Shown here: piece by piece, positions 12,407 through 23,460 of the stretch
How the letters are laid out: each line of letters starts with the position of its first letter
Position numbering within the stretch: the first letter of the stretch is position 1
Assembly: GCA_905178155.1 (NCBI GenBank)
Contig: CAJINV010000001.1
Span: forward strand, 11,949,832 to 12,013,831
Length of the DNA: 64,000 nt
Reading direction: 5' to 3'
Origin: Amoebophrya sp. A120
Taxonomy: Eukaryota > Sar > Dinophyceae > Syndiniales > Amoebophryaceae
Position numbers and translations under genes: made by a program
Notes under the pieces: model-generated
The model's input: the letters and a program-made list of their open reading frames with translations, nothing else
What the model was told of the DNA's origin: nothing
Databases searched by the model: none

Positions 12407-14612
12407 ATGGCAACGCAGCAGCATTTGAACACAGACTACTTCGCTCGGGATGCGAGCAAAGTGGGCGACGGCAGTCAGACACAGGAGGGGTACCTGGAGG
12501 TGCTCCCGAACCGACTTTACTGGACCTGTTTGTCCGGAATCCCGAAGAACACAAGTACGCACCATTTCTTTTCCATCGACAACGAGTTGGTGTACGAGCC
12601 CTTCTTTGCGGATTTCGGACCGCTGAATCTGTCCAGCACCTACCGCTACTGCAAATTGGTGAAGGCCATCCTCGATGACCCCCAGCTCGCCAACAAAAAG
12701 ATCGTGCACTACTGCTCCCAGGACCCGAAGAAGCGCCCGAATGCCGCCTATTTGATCGGCGCGTTCCAGGTCATGGTGTTGAAGCGAACCGCAGAAATCG
12801 CCTACAGACCGTACTTGATTCTCGCTTTTATTTTCTGTCGTCCATTCAATTGGTCGCTCTTTCTTAAGATGGCGTTTGGAGCGCGACCATGCTGGCTGAA
12901 CGATTTTGATAGAGAATGAATGTCCGTGTACCTCAATTTCGCAACTGTATTCATATATAAATCCAGGTTTAACAATATCCGTCCGCCGTTTCTGCCGTTT
13001 CGGGACGCAACGTGTGGTGTCTGTAACTACCACTGCACGGTCTTGGATTGCTTGAAGGGATTGGAGTATGCCATGCGCATTAGATGGTTCGACCCGAACA
13101 CGTTCGACGTCGCCGCATACGAATTCTATGAAAAGGTACGTTTGTCACTTTGTCTACGGGTCTTTCGACATTTTTTTTTCTGTGTGCCCTTGGTGGAACG
13201 TGGCTATTTTCTAACTCTTTTATTCCTGTACCTATGAAAAATCGACAAATCAATTATATCGAATCAAAAATCAGGTCGAGCATGGTGATATGAACTGGGT
13301 GATGCCGGATAAATTTTTGGCTTTCGCGGGTCCATCTGCCACGCCTATCGATCCCGATGGTATTGTTGCTTTTTGGCGTCTTCTTTTTGCACGGATGAGA
13401 AGTTCAGCTGAGCGTGATCATCGAGCAGCTTTACAACGATGTCATTGCTATTGCGAGTAAGAAAGCATATGATATCGACGTAGAAATCTTTTATTTCCTG
13501 ATGCGACCACTCTAGTGCGACATGAGATTAAAATTCGAATCATCCTGTCACACTCTAGGTTTTCCGGCCTTCACTCCGGAGGACTATGTTCCCATGTTCA
13601 AGTCTGCTAACGTCAACATGGTGGTCCGCCTGAACAAGAAGCAGTACGACCGCAGGCGTTTCACAGATCACGGCATTAAGCATGTGGACCTCTACTTTCT
13701 GGACGGGTCGTGTCCCAGCCGGGAAATCATCCAGAAGTTTCTGTACGTGGCCGAAAGCGAACCCGGCGCGATCGCAATCCACTGCAAAGCAGGGTTGGGC
13801 CGAACCGGAACCCTGATTGGCTTGTACGCCCAGAAGCACTTCCAGTTCCCGGGCCGCGCTTACATCGGCTGGAACCGAATCTGCAGACCAGGAGCAATTC
13901 TTGGTATGATTTTTGCTTATAATGATTAGGCACTACAGACAGTGGTAGTTCATGGCGAGTAGATTCGAAATCTGGAGTTTTCCTTTTTCTGGCTTTTGCG
14001 GGCGAAAAAAGTTTTTTTCAGTGCGGAAAGCCGAAGGATAAATATCCATAGAAGTTGTACAACAAGAGTGATGGTTTGAATAGGTCCATACCAACAACCA
14101 TCACAGGCCCGCAGCAGCAGTTTTTGACAGAAATGCAGAACGAGATGATTCAGCAGGGCATTGCGCACCGAGCAAACCTGATGGGTCAACCAAGAAACCA
14201 GGAGGAGTTGCAATTGCGAAGAGAACTTGAGGAAGCCGAGAGACGCGAGGATGTGGGACAAGGTAATAGATTTGTCTACTCAATGATTTTTTCCCCGGCG
14301 GAACAATGATACGAATCACGTGTGAACAAGCACGGCACTGACTGAACAGATGCTGTGCGCCGGACCGTCGGTGCGCGGTTTTTCTGATTTTGATTTTCTT
14401 TCTGCCCACCTAGAAGCGAGCACGCATGTTGATTTTCTTTCTACCAACAAAAAACAGGTGACCGTCTGACCGCTGCAAAAAGAGACATGTACCCGGGATT
14501 TGGCGGTTTGAAAATGGGAGGGTTTTCATCGGGCAAACTGATGGGCCGTCCGCCGAAGCCGCTACGGGGCATGTTTGGTCCGCAGCCACCAGCAATGCTC
14601 AGCCCCGCCTGA
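12407..14612 (+). CDS. CDC14: CDC14-type dual-specificity phosphatase
   Basis: Dephosphorylates Ser/Thr-Pro sites of CDK substrates; family members act in mitotic exit, cytokinesis and cilia. Six exons fit perfectly in phase: 12407-12810, 12967-13135, 13275-13359, 13559-13903, 14107-14262 and 14458-14612, giving 437 aa. The N-terminal DSP-like domain shows NELVYEPFFADFGPLNL and KKIVHYCSQDPKKRPNAA. The catalytic domain shows PDKFLAFAGP, VVRLNKKQYDRRRFTD and the signature HCKAGLGRTG (Cys about residue 295), followed by NRICRPGAILGPQQQF, characteristic of CDC14. The C-terminus is short, so the long regulatory tail of yeast CDC14 is missing. All five introns are GT-AG; three are phase 1 inside Gly codons. 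Confidence 0.96.
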
Positions 14613-16618
14613 GTCCGGTGGTTACGTGAAAAAAATATAATATGCGTTCACCATAATATGCCGTAACTTAAGGTTTCTCGTTCTATCGCAACTAGAAAGA
14701 CAGATATAGAAAATTCTTTAAGACTTCACTATACGCAGATTCCGTTTTTACAAAAGTCATAGGCCCTCAATTTGAGATCAGTTTCAAGTTTCTAGTCGAG
14801 TATTCTCAACAATATTCTAATTAGCAACACAGCCGAAATTTTTCTCATAATAGTTTGTAAAAAGTTTTTGTCATAGTGGAGGTATTTGCATAGGTTTCAT
14901 AGGCTTCAAAACACTGTACACCTGTTTGTTTATAGATTTTTTCGATCGATGTCTTTTTCGATACTTGCCACACACATTTTTTTTTAGTGCAAAGTAGTTT
15001 AAGACAGTCTCTGTTTCTAGTGTCGTATTTCCGTTTGCAAAATTTATCACTTTTCTTCTGTATGATTGTTTTTTCAGTTTCGATGTCATATTTACGTTTA
15101 TTTTCTGTTTTTCGCTTTCTTTCTAGCGCTCGACCCTCAACAGCCATACCCTCACCCACCCTTTTTTCGATGAGTAAGGTCCGACCCGAAAATTCAATCA
15201 CCACCCCTTTCCCCCACCCGCGTCCCGCTTCACTCGCGAATTTTGTAGTTTTTCCCGATGGTATACCCGCAGTTGTTTTAGCACTTAGAGAAGAAGTGTA
15301 GTTCTAGCACGCCGTAGTGTCCATATTGCGTTAACCATCTTACTGCACTGGCATTAGGTAACGTCTAAGTTTCGACTGCAATGCAGTGAGGCTCGGCCTC
15401 TGTCAGAACGCCTCTAGCTTCCACAATTCGAGAGTTGGTTCCATCACGACCAACGTCCTACTCTTTAGCTTTTTACTTTGATGAGACTTTCGATTTGTGT
15501 GTCCACCGGTCGTCGAGTTTTCAACGTATTAAGTTATTCTTGTTTACGAAACAGCCCAGAAATTAAATGAGCCTACTAGTAGTCACAACAAGCAAATCAC
15601 AACCACCGTAAAAGTAGGCTCCGCCACGAAGACGTAAAAATTCACACTGTAAAAGTTAACTTTTACAAAAGTAAGAGGAGGAGAAAGTAAGTGCTATAAA
15701 ATTTGATAAATCATTCTCGTTTTATCCGGTACGTTCCACTAGCGCGGGTCAGGAAGACATACAATATTTTTGGAGCCTGTCTCAACGACACGAGTTGGTA
15801 GGCAGGTTCTGAGAAGGGATATGACAGGGAGGCCAAGCTACTCAAATATTCCCCAGCGATACAGATTTTTTTACCTTCACCACTCCGACTCCTTTTCAAG
15901 CAATTTTGGTGCAAGTAAGTACAGTCATTCGATCATAGGGAATCATCTCGTTTTACAATGTACAAGAACAGTTGATTGCCATAGGCTTTTTTACGGGAAC
16001 AGTAGATTGTAAACTCCTGGGCGCATCGCGATAACTCGAGGATTCTTCACATTTTATATGTACACTGCTGCACCAATAATCGCAATAGAAATTGGCTGCT
16101 TCAAGCGGAAAAAACTCGCGGAAGAGCAGTGCCACTGAGCAGAAGAGTGATGTTCTAAGTAGTCCAATCCCCGGCGGCGCCGAAAAAAAGCTCCAAAATA
16201 GCTACTACATGATGATCCGAGATACTAAGAAGTAGACGAGCAGTTGTTTGGAACATTGCGGAGCAAAAAATTGAGAGGAAGTTCACACCTCTCAGCATTC
16301 CTAAGGTTTATCATACATACACCTTCACCTCGGTTTTGGGGCTCTTTACGAGCCAAGGGACATCAATCACTGATACCGTCTACATGAGAAGTTCCGTTCT
16401 TTTGCCCCTAGATGTGCGAAACGAAAATGCTTGATGAAGATTTCCAGCCGTCCATGACTGACTATGTAGAATTGAAGGAGGTAAAAGAAAAAGCATTGCT
16501 GTGTTTCGCTTAGTTTCTTTCTAAAAAACTGCACAATGAATTTAGTTCTAGTATCTCAGACTTTGTTCTAAAAAATCTTGCCAATCTGAACATCCAAAGC
16601 GTTCCGTTCCTCTCCAAA
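14613..16618. other. Intergenic spacer
   Basis: A 2-kb AT-rich spacer. No ORF here shows a family motif and no RNA gene was recognised. Confidence 0.55.
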
Positions 16619-18949
16619 ATGACGGACACCTCCAGCTCGTCCTCGTGCTTCGAGGGCTGCTTCAGCTTTCTGGGCTCCAGCACGAAGAGCACCTCCATGA
16701 TAAGTTCGGGAATAAGTGCGTCGGCGTCCTCCCCGAGCTCTGCAAGCACGTCGCTCCTTCCGCCCCTGAATATGGATCCACCGACCAGAACCAGAAAAGC
16801 GGGAAAAGTGTCCGGGAAGGTGCGACTCCGTCCGGACGTGGAAGCGGACGTGGTCAAAGATCTGAATCTCCCCCCCGGAACCGCACCCGAGTCTTTGTTC
16901 GACGAGCCACTGTTCCTCAGTTTGATGGAAAAGCTGATTGGGCAAGCCAAGTACTTGCAGAACAACCCAAAAGCGGGCGTCATACCACAGGAAGAGCGCG
17001 CAGCGAAAATCGTGGTCGACGCTCTGAGGCCGTACTCCACGGAAAAGGGCGGGCCGTTACAGATCGAGGTAGCCGCGATAGTACTGTTTGTAGCGTCGGA
17101 GTCTGTTCGAGAAATCAACACGGTAATCTGGAAAAGCGAAAAATGGAAAATTGAAATTATGCGCTCTCACTTATAGTCGCCTCACTCTGGTGATTTCCGC
17201 ATCAGAAGCAGAATGAGCTTCCGCTTAGTTCGTGACTGTGCAGAACCGCTTAGTTATCACACCTTCCACCCTCAGTATCTGACATAGGTACTCACCGCTC
17301 TACTGCGCACGCGCCGCCAGCGCCAAGCATGCTTTCGCTCCGCCCTCTTTCTCAGCTGCCGCCGAAGAGCCATAAATCGTAATTTGCCTGATCATGATGA
17401 TGATCTTGATCCGCACTCCTACATCGCTTACAACTTCTCAGCATGTTTGCGCAGCAGTGGCCTAAGGATACTTCTCATCATGGCCACTTGATGTGTTTCT
17501 CTGAAGAAGATCGGGAACAGTACAGCAACATCAACATCTCCCCCCACCCTTCACTCAGGTCCTCACCTACGTGCCAAAAAGGCCGAACGTGAAGATTACC
17601 TACCCTTCTAGCACCAAATCAAAACGGACGGTGGGTTTCGTGGGGTCGCACTTCGACGTCGTGCCTGCCAACCCCGAGGAGTGGGCGCGCGACCCATTCA
17701 AACTCACCCGGGAGGGGGACAGACTGTACGGGCGTGGCACCACCGACTGCCTGGGCCACATCGCACTGGTCACCACGTTTATGAAGTTCTTGGCGGCGAG
17801 CAAGGTGCAACTGGACATGAACGTGGTCTGCGTGTTCATCGCGGCAGAGGAAGGCGGCGAATTCGGGGTCGGGGTGGACAAAGTCCTGGAGGACGGAAAA
17901 TTGGAGGAGCTGAAAAACGGTCCCGTCTACTGGATCGATTCGGCAGACTCTCATCCCTGCTGCGGCACTTCCGGCGTCACACAGTGGGAGCTCAAAGCGA
18001 CCGGTCGCCTCTTCCACAGCGGCTTGCCGCACAAGGGGATCAACGCGATTGAGCTGGCGAGCGAAGCCGTCAGCGAAATCCAGCGAAACTTCTACAAGGA
18101 CTTCGGTCCAGTCTCGGAGCAGGCACGATACGGGTATAAGATTTTTCATGCAGGGTGGATACCTCGGCTTCGAAAACACTTTTTGCCAATTTGCGAATTC
18201 TGCGTGAGTTTTTGAACCAATTTCATCACCAAATCCCACAGGTTCACGGTTGGTAGCACGATGAAGCCGACACAGATTTGCTGTTCCGAGGGCAGCCTGA
18301 ACCAGATCCCGCCGTGGTGCAAGATCAGCGGGGACATTCGGCTGGCGCCCTTCTACGATATTCTCGAGACCATGGATCGTGTGGAGAAGTACGTGGAGCA
18401 CATTAACACGAATCTCGAGTCGCTGCAGACCCGCGGTCCCCACTCGAAATACGACATTAGCGCCACAGCGCCGGAATCGGAAATGCAGCGGGGTACTGTC
18501 GAGATTAGCTGGGGCCAGAGCAAAAAGAACGCGCTGCTGTATGCCGGAATCGCGTGCGAGCTGGAAAGCCCAGGGCACAAAGCGCTAGTGCAGGCCACGG
18601 TGGAAGCTAAAGGTACTTGCAGAGATTGAAATCTAAGAAAATTTTTTCTAGGCGGATTAAGCACAGCAGCTGCACCGAAATCATGATAAATTCATACGAA
18701 TTCCAGTTCGAAATATTTCCTACAAAAATAGGTCAAGAAAACTGCAAGCCCTATTCCATCACGGGGTCCCTGCCCCTGGTCGCTTTGATGCAACGGCAGG
18801 GCTTCGACTTGCAGCTGGATGGCTTTGGACTCATGAGCGTCTACCATGCCGTCAACGAGTACTGCCTACTCTCCGACATCCGTAAGGGGCACGAAATTCT
18901 AGTGCGCATCGCATGCTTGCTGAACTCCGCCAAGCCGGCTAGCAAATAG
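16619..18949 (+). CDS. M20 metallopeptidase, acetylornithine deacetylase-like
   Basis: Predicted zinc amidohydrolase that removes an acyl group from N2-acetylornithine or a related acyl amino acid. Exons are 16619-17068, 17559-18133, 18242-18612 and 18732-18949 (TAG), giving 537 aa with consistent phases and GT-AG introns. Zinc-site motifs are visible: GSHFDVVP (His, Asp), YGRGTTDCLGH (bridging Asp) and AAEEGGEFG (catalytic and metal Glu). The dimerisation and lid part shows FHSGLPHKGINA. The stretch from STMKPTQ through NQIPPWCKISGDIRL to CKPYSITGSLPL and GLMSVYHAVNEYCLLSD closely resembles plant-type acetylornithine deacetylase. The first exon adds a serine-rich leader of roughly 50 residues that could be a targeting sequence or disordered tail. 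Exact substrate is inferred from family resemblance. Confidence 0.9.
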
Positions 18950-20209
18950 GGCGGGGACGATGAATTTCATCGGCTTCTCCAGGATGCGGTTCATCATCTT
19001 CTGCCGCGGCTGTGGTTCCTTCGTGCGCTGGAAACTATCGACTGAGCTGCGAGGAGTGGTTTTCCGTGTAATTATTTCCAGCTCTGCCACGGCTTTTCGT
19101 TTTGGATACAGGGTCCACACTGACCCCCAGGCGGGTCTAGCGAAAAGAAAAACTTCTACCACGTGGCTCGCAGGTTCGAAGACAATTTTTATAGGCCTGT
19201 TTTTCAGCAAACACGCGGTTCGCTGTCATCTCTTTCGCGGTTTATTTACCGAAGCACAGCTTCTTTGTGGTGGCAAGAAACGTGAGGATGCCAAGCAGGT
19301 GAGGTCGACCTCGAGAGGTTTCACTGAAAGAGTACGCATTGAAAGCAAAAACGCAGCGCGGTTTCAATTTCAATTTGAAAACAAGCGAGGAGAAGAGGGG
19401 GAAAGTTCACAGGTATGCAAATGTAGATGGCTTGATACTATGCCGGTGCAGTTACTGCAGATATTAGATATAAACAAGATCCGTGGCACTGGCACCTACT
19501 GAGGTTGTGGAGTAGCGTAGCCGATTTTTGCAGCTTTTGCTTGAGAGGAAATTTTGTTCCAAAACTAAAATCTACTACAAGCGCGTTTTGACTGGCTGGC
19601 AGCGCTTTAATAGCTCTATAACCATGCAGTATGCGAGACGACAGACTCATCCATGAGATCATTTGCTGATCTTGCTGCTGAAATTCAAATTGATTCAAAT
19701 TGCCAAAGTGAGTTTTATCCAGAAACGTGTAAGAATGCGAGTACCTCATCTGCAGCTTTTAGACCACCGTTTGAGTCAGGACGGATTTTTCCCGCGAGCT
19801 TCGAAATCACAAAAACCCACCACCAGGCAGGGGTTTTCGAAGTAGTTGTCTACTTATTCGTTTGGGCAGCAGCAGCGAATAGTAAACTCTCTTTTAACCA
19901 CGCTTCTACACTGATCAGTATTCTTTGTTTCCGCCTTGGCCGTAGCAGCTTTGAATACCATCCACTTACCTGGTCAATTTTTGTCGCTTGATTATCTGTA
20001 ACAAAGCATTTTTGTCGCGATACATAAAGATTGCATTCTGCACAGAGTGTTGCACCTCCTCCACAGAAGTGTTGCACGCAAGAACGAGACCGCTTCAATC
20101 GTCATCTTTCCAATTTAGGAATTGCAGTCAGAGTGAGAGTCTAGTTCTAGATTCTGTGACAGACTTTGATTTCCCGTGGAAGTCGAGCAAAAAAAAACCT
20201 CGCACGAAA
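18950..20209. other. Intergenic spacer
   Basis: No supported gene. One ORF is open at 18960-19502 on the + strand but has no recognisable motif and no conserved-looking composition. Confidence 0.5.
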
Positions 20210-20785
20210 ATGGGCAAGCACACCGGTGTCGTGGCCAAGTGGCTGAACCACAAGGGAATCGGATTTATCACCCCGGACGACAGTGCGGACGGTGGCGACG
20301 TGCTGGTGCACTTCGGCTCTATCAAGCAGGGCGACGGGGACGGTTTCAAGTCTCTGGAGGAAGGGTCCAAAGTCGAGTTTGATCTGGATGACGACCCGAA
20401 GAACCCGGGCGAGAAGAAGGTGGCTATCAACGTGACCGGGCCGGGCGGCGCGGACTGCGAGCCGAAGACCCGCAAGGGCAAGGGAAAGGGTATGTTGCCG
20501 TGTTCAGGTGTCACTTTTCCAAGCGGTTACATCCACTTTTCGCCTGTTAGTGATGCGAGAAGAGAAGTGAGCAGTCAGTTACTCTTGTATTTCAAATTTT
20601 TTTTGCGCAATCATATCATACTGCCAAGAACGGTTCTTGGAAACTGTGCATCGCAGTTGGTGAAAGAGAGGATGTCATTGTTGAGAAAGGTAACATCTGC
20701 GAGGTTCATAGAATGCAAGGGCAAGGGAAAGAAGGGTAAGGGAAAGGGAAAGAAGGGCAAGAAGGGGGATGATGACGAAGAGTAA
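20210..20785 (+). CDS. Cold-shock-domain nucleic-acid-binding protein
   Basis: Small RNA/DNA-binding protein of 117 aa from exons 20210-20489 and 20712-20785. The cold-shock domain fills residues 1-80: [19 protein letters not shown] contains the RNP1-like core and DVLVHFGSI the RNP2-like core. A Lys/Gly-rich tail (GKGKG and GKKGKK repeats) ends in an acidic DDDEE. Dinoflagellates carry many such proteins. The 222-nt intron is a multiple of three and contains no in-frame stop, so an unspliced message would encode a longer protein. The ORF is also open upstream of this ATG; I chose this ATG because the domain starts immediately after it. Confidence 0.92.
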   Translation: MGKHTGVVAKWLNHKGIGFITPDDSADGGDVLVHFGSIKQGDGDGFKSLEEGSKVEFDLDDDPKNPGEKKVAINVTGPGGADCEPKTRKGKGKGMLPCSGVTFPSGYIHFSPVSDARREVSSQLLLYFKFFLRNHIILPRTVLGNCASQLVKERMSLLRKVTSARFIECKGKGKKGKGKGKKGKKGDDDEE

Positions 20786-23341
20786 ACGGAGCAGTTTACA
20801 ACTTTGGTTTTTTCTTCATCTTGGTGCAAGAAAAAAATGGATCGCTTTAACTAAGTGATCGCTTGCCGTTGCAAATGCAATTAGACGACTACGTTTTTTT
20901 GCGTAGCGGTATTTCAACGCTTATGTCAGTTATACCTTTGAAACTTTTAGTTTTACTTACTTGTTAACTCGAGACGTCATCACTTTAGTCACAAGAGCTA
21001 CAACAGTAGTTCGAATGTGTGTGGTCAACAAACAAAATCTTTGCATTCTCTTCAATGACGAACGACCCAGTCAAAGCACTGCAGACAAGATCGATGTTTT
21101 GAGCCCAAGATCTTTCGTGGTACTCAGATATATCAACCTGATACCTCTGATAGATTCTTTTTTTGAAGTACCAATACCTGTAACAGTGCCTATGGCACTT
21201 CCAAAAACTACAAAAATTTCCTTGAAATATAACTGTAGTAAGCACTTATCAACAACACTTACACGATTTAGTTCACGTGAACTCAATCAAATCGTACACC
21301 ACAATGAAAAGAAAGATGCGGAAATATTCGAAATACTGCACGCGCTTGTTTACATCTGCCAGTGTCCTGACGTTGCATACTTGCGCCCCGCGCTGATAAC
21401 CGCCATTCACAGGTACTTTCACTAGGTGCCGAAAGAACAGAACCGGCAACGTGCAGCTTCTTGCAGTGGGCAAACAAATCGAGAAAAATGTCATTCCAGA
21501 CCCCTCTAGTATCTATGCGCGTCGCCTTTCGTATGAACAGCGACATCATCACGTGATACAGAGGAAGTTATTGGTGCAGTTGAATGATATTTTAGAAAGG
21601 CCAGTTTAGGATGTCTGGAAGCACCACCGTGCGCTTCCTTGCATCCAAACGAGCTTCAGGTTCCTAGGGTTGCTGGGAGAGTAGAGGTATGACACAATAT
21701 TTGCAATGGCGATTTGCAGCGTAGAGGTCTCCTTTCTCGCCCATGCCTGCAAACACGATATTTGTATGGGAGGACCAGCTTCTCCCTCTGTATTTGTCCA
21801 ACCTGAGACATCTGGTATATTAAAGAGAGCCGTGTACGTGTTTGTTGTTTCACTGCGTGATATCATACTTCCAGGATTCCGAAGTAAGTACATAGGCAGA
21901 TGAGGCGACGCCTTTGTAGCATAGCTGTGGACAGATGAAGTCATACGTTTCTATCTTCGAGGCAGATGAGGCGAAGCCTCCATAGATAAAGGAAGTGTCA
22001 GTAATATAATTCCGAAGAGGCAGAGGCGCCGCCTCCTGGGAATTCTTGTAGACTTCTTGAGATCCACAGTCTAAGAAAATCTTCGGGACGGCGTTCGCTT
22101 TGATATACGCATTATTTTTACTTTTATTCCGTACATTATCATTAGTACCGCACCAGGTGTATGATCATGGTTGTCATCTGACCAGGCTGCTAAAATGCTA
22201 CGAAACTATAAGTTGAAAAAATAACTTACGACTCGTGATAGATTCTGCAGCAGACCTATTTTCCGAAAGCTAAAATTTGCTCGCTGCATCTGCAGCTGAA
22301 ATCGATAGCGACGAATGTAGTTGATGTGCACACCAGGACCGAGGGCTGGATAAGTCTTCACAGGTCCAGATATACTGCCCTCGTCTGAAATCAATGGAAG
22401 GTTGTCTTGTTTAGACCGAAGTAAGCCTGACGTTCAGTTCTAGAATTTGGCATAGGTCACTTCGTATAGGTAAGGCTACCGCACCAGATGGAGACTACAA
22501 AGCACTTTGCTTGTTCGATTCGGGGAGAGTTAGGATATCTGGTATTGGCCTGCATGTGCATCGCGACACAAAAACAGGCGACGTCGCGAAACTCGTTCGC
22601 ATGCTATGCTATGCACGATAATACAAACTGTACAATAGTGCGGTTTTCGACACTGCAAGCGGCAAATCGAGAAACTGCATTTGGTATGTTGCTTTTCCGA
22701 TAAAAGCACCAATTTCCAATATGTACGTTTATGCTGAATTTGTCTGATTCGTAGGTTTCAAAAAAACTTGAAAAACATATCTCCTTGCCGACCGCGACCC
22801 GGTGTGGTGATCACGACTCACACTTGTCAGTAAAGTTCGACAAGACACAGAACTCAGTGGATTGTTCGCTCGCAGCACGTTGTTTCGTCCTTCGGGGGCT
22901 ATAGTCTGAACGACACATTTTATCTGGGTTCATCGTGAAACAAGGTGTAGCCAGGATCGTCGGTTTTCGGCCATAGTTGCGGCGTGGATTTCGATCTTTC
23001 ATTTTGGTGTCGGTCTTAAGAATGTCCGCTTCGTTGCTGTAAATTAATGGTCGACGACAACCCAGTCTAGATCGTTCATCGTATCGGTATCGCATTTTTC
23101 ATCTCAGTTTTCTTGCATTAGTTTCTAGATTTGCGATTTTCGTTTTCCGTATTAATTTCTCTTGAATGAAACACCTGAATTTGGACATCTAGGACTTTTT
23201 TGAATCAACGAGTATGGCTTCGTATTTTTTTTGTTTGAATTATGTTGCTAATGCTATGGATAAGATTTGTTCCAGAAGATCTATCGAAGATAAGTATTTT
23301 CACTCGCTAACTACGGATGCGCGGCTTCTTCACTTTTTCAG
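20786..23341. other. Intergenic spacer with small hairpin repeats
   Basis: No gene is supported. A 154-codon ORF at 20961-21425 has no motif and lies in AT-rich sequence. Three related hairpins occur at 21892-22036 and are listed separately. Upstream exons of the putative exon at 23342 may hide here. Confidence 0.5.
21892..22036. repeat. Three copies of a GAGGCG-type hairpin
   Basis: Three short palindromes share the core AGGCG-N-CGCCT or GAGGC-NNN-GCCTC, around 21903, 21969 and 22023. Two of them are preceded by AGGCAGAT. The spacing is about 55-65 bp. Function is unknown; they may be remnants of a dispersed repeat. Confidence 0.6.
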
Positions 23342-23446
23342 ATTGGGTTGAGTCAGCATCTGTGCACCCTGTTGCGTGGGCAGCTTGACATGGACGTTGT
23401 GCACAACTACAACTGCATTGAGCGAGCGGGTCAGTTTGTGTTTTGA
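23342..23446 (+). CDS. Possible terminal exon of an unidentified gene
   Basis: A polypyrimidine tract ending in AG (23340-23341) precedes 34 open codons reading IGLSQHLCTLLRGQLDMDVV onward to TGA at 23444-23446. The residue mix looks coding. No upstream exon could be traced, and the next gene's ATG follows after 14 bases. It could also be an alternative 5' exon of that gene or chance. Confidence 0.3.
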   Translation: MGLSQHLCTLLRGQLDMDVVHNYNCIERAGQFVF

Positions 23447-23460
23447 CACAACCGAAAATT

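Noticed and set aside
20961-21425. 154-codon + strand ORF
   Set aside because: No motif, AT-rich spacer and no flanking exon signals; length is compatible with chance.
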